DNA from: Ciborinia camelliae
Lineage: Eukaryota; Ascomycota; Leotiomycetes; Helotiales; Sclerotiniaceae
Assembly (NCBI GenBank): GCA_025890175.1
Contig: JANPYM010000005.1
Span: 1,564,440 to 1,628,439 of the forward strand
Reading direction: 5' to 3'
Length of the DNA stretch: 64,000 nucleotides
Shown here one piece after another: positions 57,875-64,000 of this stretch. The stretch's first letter is position 1; each line of letters opens with the position of its first letter. A program made the position numbers and the translations under genes. The notes below the pieces were generated by a model that searched no databases, was not told the origin of the DNA, and saw nothing but the letters and a program-made list of their open reading frames with translations.

Positions 57875-58225
57875 AGAATTGCTCAAGGGATATTTACATT
57901 GGGGGCGTCATAGGATTGGGCATACCCAAACGAACATTAAAGGTATTCGAAATATCATATTACAAAAATGCAAACAATGTACTGGCACAAACAAAAGCTT
58001 AAATTAAAAGCTACATTGTGCCGAAGTCTCGCTCTACTGTGTCCATAACGCCAATCCTGCCAGAAGTTCTCCAGATACCCTTCCTAATGGATCCTTGGAT
58101 GAACCGCGCAGATGAGATTCATGCCGCTCCTTTTGGTATATAATTCTTCGTTCGTGACCGTAGCTTCATCATCTTCCCTCAAATGCCTATCCCATCCAAT
58201 CCTAGTGGATTCTGAAAACACCAAT
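57875..58225. other. Convergent spacer SPC1 / HRT1
   Basis: About 350 bp of 3' flanks of two convergent genes; nothing else was seen. Confidence 0.5.
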
Positions 58226-58741
<516 letters not shown>

Positions 58742-59434
58742 GGTGACGGGAGTATTTGGGGTGTCGATGGTTGTCTAGATTATGGGTGATGGCGGGGTAC
58801 TTTTGGAGGAGGTCGCTGAACGAATATGATTTGCGGATTTGATATGGACGGCTTGATAACTATGTTACTGATCGACCTGAAAGAAGGCGAGATCTTTGTT
58901 GTAATAGATAAATAAATCCTCTCGAAATTTAATTGAAAGAGCTTTTTGGCCGGGTATGATTTTGTATGCAGGCAAATAAATGTCCTGTTGTGAAGCTAAT
59001 TGTTTGACAAGGCAGGTAGTTAGGTAAGGTTAGAGGTACGGACCGCACCTAGCAACCTTGACCGGAAGGATGACTAATTCCTAAATTGGCGGTGCTGTAC
59101 GGAGTATCATATTTACCATCTTCAGCCTCTCCTCCCTTCTCTTGTTGAAAATATACCACAAATTTTATGAACCATAATACCAAATAATGATTAACTTACT
59201 TCAATCGATCAACCTCATACAATTAAACAAATTCAACCAAATTCAACCACTCTTCCACTCTTCCACTAGATTACGAGACACATCGAGCGAACGGCTACTT
59301 CTTTACCTATAGCACATCATTCGTACCGTCTGATCTACCAGCGCAATACGGAAGCTTTCATCTCAGAATTCATCGTAAGAACAGATAGATTTCATCAACC
59401 CAGCTACATATTTATAGGTGCTAGAAAGAAAGAG
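58742..59434. promoter_or_regulatory. Divergent promoter region HRT1 / PNRC-motif gene
   Basis: About 690 bp between divergent start codons. A tandem ATTCAACCA (about 59233-59250) and CACTCTTCCA repeat (about 59249-59268) lie toward the plus-strand gene. No named regulatory site was recognised. Confidence 0.4.
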
Positions 59435-60901
59435 ATGTCTTCAATGACTCCCCACAAAGGGCAACGTCAACCCCAAAGCTTCACCACGCAACTTGCAACA
59501 GCCTCACCTCGAAACCCCCAAAACCCTCATGATTTCAACATTCGGACATATTCACAGAATATGCAGTCTGCGATGACCTATTCCGATCAGCCCACCACCC
59601 CTCCCCGAACTCCTCGAAGAGTCCAGCAGAACCAGCCAGCCTCTCAGAATAAACCAACCTCAGCCGTACCCGACAATAGTTCAAGAAAGTCTACCAATAA
59701 AAGAAAACCAAAAAACGTTCAGACATCTCCTGCTGCGACAAGGAATGATCGAACTACTCCACCATTGACTAGTGCTCAATCTGTCGGCGGTTCAACTGCT
59801 GCCAGATCAATTCAAACACCATCCGCAGCCCAGGTCTATGCAGGTCCAACTTTCCACGCATCTCCAGCCCCATCAGCTCTACCTATGCCCAGCTTTTATT
59901 CAAAATCCGTTCCGGAATCGCCAGCAATCAGAACTAGCAGTGCGACCAAAGAGCCAGATTCGTCGGCAGATGAATCCTTACAAACTCCATCTTCAGCGCA
60001 AGTATTTAGCGATGTGTCACGTAGGGAGGAATCGCCCCTTGATCTTTTCTTTAATGCAGATAAGCGGGAGAAGGCTGAAAAGATACGAGCACGAAGTACC
60101 AACTCGAATGCGACCGGGTCCGTTGGACCTTTCAACCCCCCACTTGCATCACCGGGCAGTACGAGAACTCCGCCGCAACCTACCAGTCAATACCGTAATA
60201 ACAACATACACTCTTCTCGTGGCTCGGCAAGCAATATCTTTTCCATGGAGCTAGATGGATCTAATAGTCCGGGATTGCCATTGGGGCCGGCATTCTCTAC
60301 TCCCTACAACGAAAGGATCAAGGCAGCACGGAAGACTTCAAGTCCTTCGCAACTACTCAATTCGTCACCAATCAATTCTCAGTCATCCTCAGACAAGGCA
60401 GAGGCGCTCAAAGCCTATTTGTTCTCTACAGAATCATCTACCAATGGTAACCTTGGGCCGGCTTTAAGTTTAACAACAAATTCTGCAATGTCATACCAAG
60501 GTGGACACAGCTCTCCGACTGGTCCTAGAAGTTCCGGAATGTCTGTAAGGTCTCCACAGACAAATTACAAGTACAGAGGTGATTCCAGAAGCACAGGCGA
60601 CATTCCCAAATCCGCACGATCAGGTCTTCGCCAAGAAGTTACCCCAACAAAAACCCCTACAAGAACGCCGGATCGTGCAAATTCATACGTACCATCCCAA
60701 AACTCTCAAATCTATGGGAACAGCTTTTCAACTGCCAATAATGTCAACAGCGCTACTCAAGTCACAAACTCTTCGCCCGTGCCGCAAGTATCCTCTGGCA
60801 TCCTGCCTGGAAATGGTAATCCCGACCTTCGAGGCATGGAAAACGATTTGAGGCGGATGTTGAAGTTGGATTCCCCTGGCTTTACTGGATCAGCAATGTA
60901 A
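59435..60901 (+). CDS. PNRC-motif, Ser/Pro-rich low-complexity protein (possible decapping activator)
   Basis: Single exon, 488 aa, almost wholly disordered: Ser, Thr, Pro, Asn and Gln dominate, with no helix-rich domain. One conserved spot stands out, VYAGPTFHASPAPSALPMPSFYSKS-like, at residues 135-158, with the LPxPxF core of PNRC proteins. In animals PNRC2, and in yeasts Edc1-type proteins, use such Pro-rich motifs to bind Dcp1 and activate mRNA decapping. Assigning that role here is inference from a short motif. A C-terminal helix (MENDLRRMLKL, about 467-479) may be a second interaction site, since Edc-like proteins often end in one. The start is the first ATG after upstream stops. Confidence 0.75.
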   Translation: MSSMTPHKGQRQPQSFTTQLATASPRNPQNPHDFNIRTYSQNMQSAMTYSDQPTTPPRTPRRVQQNQPASQNKPTSAVPDNSSRKSTNKRKPKNVQTSPAATRNDRTTPPLTSAQSVGGSTAARSIQTPSAAQVYAGPTFHASPAPSALPMPSFYSKSVPESPAIRTSSATKEPDSSADESLQTPSSAQVFSDVSRREESPLDLFFNADKREKAEKIRARSTNSNATGSVGPFNPPLASPGSTRTPPQPTSQYRNNNIHSSRGSASNIFSMELDGSNSPGLPLGPAFSTPYNERIKAARKTSSPSQLLNSSPINSQSSSDKAEALKAYLFSTESSTNGNLGPALSLTTNSAMSYQGGHSSPTGPRSSGMSVRSPQTNYKYRGDSRSTGDIPKSARSGLRQEVTPTKTPTRTPDRANSYVPSQNSQIYGNSFSTANNVNSATQVTNSSPVPQVSSGILPGNGNPDLRGMENDLRRMLKLDSPGFTGSAM

Positions 60902-61823
60902 TTTGCTGTGCAAATTTACTTTCCTTCCAATTGGCAAACGGCGTTCGGGTGATGGCTTATATACCATCACAGATATGATTACTATCCTGGCGTTGTGGTT
61001 ATTTTTGTGCTTTTTTTCTTCCTCCAGTGAGAGCGTTATGGTTACGAATTGGTACATTTGACTTTCAGGGTTTGTGGCATTTTTATAGAGATGATGGCTT
61101 GGTATACCCATGTTAGTTCTCGCAATGTTAGGGCTGGTTTGCCTTGTATTATTGGGGAGCAATTTCGGAAATGTTCTTACGATTGATGGTCATACCTCAA
61201 ATCTCATACTACGACGATTGATTCTGTTACATTTCTTGAGGCTAGATTCGGCCGTCTGGACTACAGCAATTGGATTACTGGGGGAAGGAGAGACGGCGTG
61301 GCCTAGCTGTGTGGGAGCAACCCGCGATACTTAAAAACAAAAACGTAAAAAAATACTCGGATCTTCAGATTATGTTCTTAGTCACTAGAGTTTATCGTCG
61401 TAGATACCCTAGTGGCTTTTAGTTGGCGTCATCATTGATGACTAGACAGAAATGAATCCGTTATAATAAACATAACCCCTTTCTTTGCTCGCTAGTTGTG
61501 ATACTGTGCCTGACAAGAGACAGGTATGTCACCGGTAGTTGTGTGTGAGGAGGCCTAGCTAAAAAGCTTAGAAAATGATAATACTACTGAAATAATTGAA
61601 GTAATCAACGACTCTACAGGCTACAGGAAATATATTCAACCATAATAGATGATAACAAACAGTAACAAGTTGGAAATGCTACAGTTACGGTCGATTTTCC
61701 TCAAAGCGCATTCGGCCAATCGGCGAGGGGCAAAAACCTCCGATAAGGTTTGTAGAAAAATAGTCCCGCTCGTAATTTCTCCCTCCATTTCAAGGATTGC
61801 AAAAAAGTGTCCGAAATGCCAAT
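60902..61823. other. Intergenic, no gene seen
   Basis: 3' flank of the PNRC-motif gene and 5' flank of MTO1. Frames at 61110-61334 and 61649-61879 show no family resemblance; the second overlaps the MTO1 presequence in another frame. Confidence 0.5.
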
Positions 61824-63998
61824 ATGAACAGAAGCCTCGCGGTAGCATATGGTCGCCCACTACTACGGCCTATCGCTAGAAATTTGCTCCTCCAAAGAAA
61901 ATTCTTCGCGAGTGTAGCAGTAGATACAAGGTATTAAATTGCGCCGCTCCATCCCCGATCCTCCAGGTTCTTAACTAAGTCTCCACGTTTAGACCATACG
62001 ATGTCGTCGTTATTGGAGGAGGCCATGCGGGAGCAGAGGCTTGCGCAGGAGCTGCTCGATCAGGTGCTAGAACTGCATTGATTACGCCGAAGCTTGAGAA
62101 TATTGGCGTTTGCTCTTGCAACCCTAGTTTTGGGGGAATAGGGAAGGGGACTATGTTGAGAGAGGTGGATGCGCTGGATGGAGTTGCGGGTAAGATTATT
62201 GATAAGGCGGGGGTGCAGTTTAAGGTGTTGAATCGGAAGAAAGGTCCTGCGGTTTGGGTAGGTGGTTAATGTGGTGGTGGCAATTGGACATGAAATGCTA
62301 ATGGCTCTCCAGGGTCCCAGAGCGCAAATCGATAGAGATTTGTATAAGAAGCATATGCGAGAAGAGCTGGAGACGTATCCGAATCTTTCCATTGTGACGG
62401 GCAGTGTCGCAGATATAATTGTTTCGAAGGAGGAGGGTGGGGCGCAAAGTGGCAGGATTACAGGTGTGCGTCTGGAGTCGGGAGAGATTATACCTACGAA
62501 GCAAGTGGTGATTACAACTGGCACATTTCTGGGCGGGGAAATTCATATCGGTTTGGAGTCTTATCCTTCCGGGCGCATGGGTGAAGCGGCGACATTTGGC
62601 TTGAGCAAATCGCTGAAAGATGCTGGATTCACCTTGGGAAGATTGAAGACGGGGACACCTCCTCGGCTTGCAAAGGGTTCGATTGACTTCAAGAATCTCG
62701 CTGTGCAGCCGGGGGATCAGCCACCGACGCCGTTCAGTTATCTCAATGAGTCTGTGTCTGTCCAGGAGCAATTACTCTGCCATGCTACATATACGAACGA
62801 GGCTTCACACAGTGTGATTCGGGACAATTTGGACAAATCTATTCATATCAGAGAGACTGTGAAAGGTCCCAGGTACTGCCCATCGCTCGAATCTAAGGTC
62901 ATACGATTCTCCGACAAAGACAGGCACATTGTATGGCTAGAGCCCGAAGGATTTAACAGCGATATCATCTATCCCAATGGTATCTCAATGACTATACCAG
63001 CGGAGGCTCAAGAACAACTTTTGAAAACCATCCCAGGTCTAGAGAATGTCACAATGACAGCCCCAGGCTATGGTGTAGAGTACGATTATGTCGACCCCCG
63101 AAGTCTGAAGGCAACACTTGAGACAAAGGCAATCCAGGGACTTTACCTAGCAGGTCAAATCAATGGTACAACAGGTTATGAAGAAGCAGCCGCTCAAGGT
63201 ATTGTAGCCGGTATCAATGCCGGACTGGCAGCGCAATCGTTACCACAATTAGTCTTATCTCGCAGTGATGGTTACATCGGAATCATGATCGATGATCTCA
63301 TCACTAAAGGTGTTTCTGAACCCTACCGCATGTTCACCTCTCGCAGCGAATATCGCATGAGCGCCCGAGCCGACAATGCTGATCTACGACTTACGGAAAA
63401 AGGGCGACTGGCAGGCGTGGTAGGTGACAAGCGCTGGTCGGCTTTCAACGACGAAGTAACTCAAATGGAAGGTCTAAAGTTAGCGCTTGAAAAAACTACA
63501 TTTAGTGCCCCGGTCTGGATCAACGATGGCTTCAAAGTATCAAACGACAGTACCATGCGAAGCGCCTTAGACGTTCTACGCATTCGAGACGTCACGATCA
63601 ACGACTTCTCATCCCGCATCCCAGAAATCCTAACCTACACTCAACGAATTAGAGATAGAGTCGGCATCGAAGCCGTGTATGCCCCATATGTCGCACAACA
63701 AAAAGCAGCGCAGAGAGTCTTCCAAAAAGACGAAATGCTGAAATTACCGGTAGATTTAGATTATGATTCTATACATGGAATTTCTATGCATGAGAAATCG
63801 GTGTTGAAGATTACGAGGCCTGAGAGTGTAGGGCAGGCGAGGAGGATTGAGGGGATGACGCCGAGTGGGTGTTTGAGGTTGTTGGCTTTTGTGAGGGAGA
63901 GGTCGAGGGCAGCTCAGAAGGCTAGTTTATTTGAGGACGTTGCTAGGAGGAAGGGGGAGAGGGGTGCGTTGGGTGAGGTTGAGGCTGGGATGATTTGA
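61824..63998 (+). CDS. MTO1: Mitochondrial tRNA modification enzyme MTO1 (GidA/MnmG family)
   Basis: Exons 61824..61930, 61993..62257 and 62313..63998 encode 685 aa. With MSS1/GTPBP3, MTO1 installs the 5-carboxymethylaminomethyl group on wobble uridine of mitochondrial tRNAs using FAD. The N-terminus ([20 protein letters not shown]...) is Arg/Leu-rich without acids, a mitochondrial presequence ending near residue 36. Then come the FAD dinucleotide motif [13 protein letters not shown] (44-50 GGGHAGA), the GidA signature [35 protein letters not shown], a second family block [21 protein letters not shown], and the C-terminal helical domain ending near the window edge. Both short introns (62 and 55 nt) have clean borders. 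The stop codon lies two bases before the window ends. Confidence 0.96.
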
Positions 63999-64000
63999 GA

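Overview
The window is nuclear DNA of a filamentous ascomycete (Pezizomycotina), most likely a leotiomycete close to the Botrytis/Sclerotinia group. Genes carry several short introns (about 46 to 150 nt, GTRNGT donors, CTAAC-like branch points, TAG/CAG acceptors). Proteins are fungal housekeeping types, and spacers are AT-rich and full of CCTACCTAGGTA-like simple repeats. Lineage is inferred from gene structure and protein flavour; no search was run.

Layout. 1-5.6 kb: a tRNA-Ala(AGC), an SDR-family oxidoreductase (-) and the Fe-S assembly factor ISA2 (+). 6-16.6 kb is dense: ribosomal protein L7 (-) with a C/D snoRNA in intron 2, an RCC1-repeat protein (+), RAD9 of the 9-1-1 clamp (-), an F-box/LRR protein (+), a decayed alpha/beta-hydrolase pseudogene (-), a mitochondrial GGQ release-factor-like protein (-) and a serine palmitoyltransferase small-subunit-like protein (+). 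16.9-19.4 kb: kinetochore protein CENP-I/Mis6 (-). 21.8-23.9 kb: the C-terminal half of a GH3-GNAT protein that has lost its glycosidase barrel. 23.9-39.6 kb is almost gene-free. It holds an enolase-phosphatase E1 gene whose first, catalytic exon I cannot find, a 391-bp MITE with TA target duplication, a strong G-quadruplex candidate and a long pyrimidine-rich leader of a Ran1/Ksp1-type kinase (39.6-41.6 kb). 45.5-48.1 kb: vacuolar-type amino acid transporter (-). 49.3-64 kb is dense again: BMT2 (-) diverging from ribosomal protein uL23/RPL25 (+), TIM8 (-), a CorA-type magnesium transporter (-), signal peptidase subunit SPC1 (+), RING-box protein HRT1/RBX1 (-), a PNRC-motif protein (+) and mitochondrial MTO1 (+).

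No operon-like pathway cluster exists, as expected in a fungus. Themes recur: translation and ribosome production (L7 with its rRNA-guide snoRNA, uL23 head-to-head with BMT2, tRNA-Ala, MTO1, the mitochondrial release factor), mitochondrial biogenesis (ISA2, TIM8, MTO1), and genome stability/ubiquitin (RAD9, CENP-I, RBX1, F-box protein). Most gene models were rebuilt by hand from splice signals; exon coordinates are given in each entry. Exon joins were checked for reading frame but not against transcripts.
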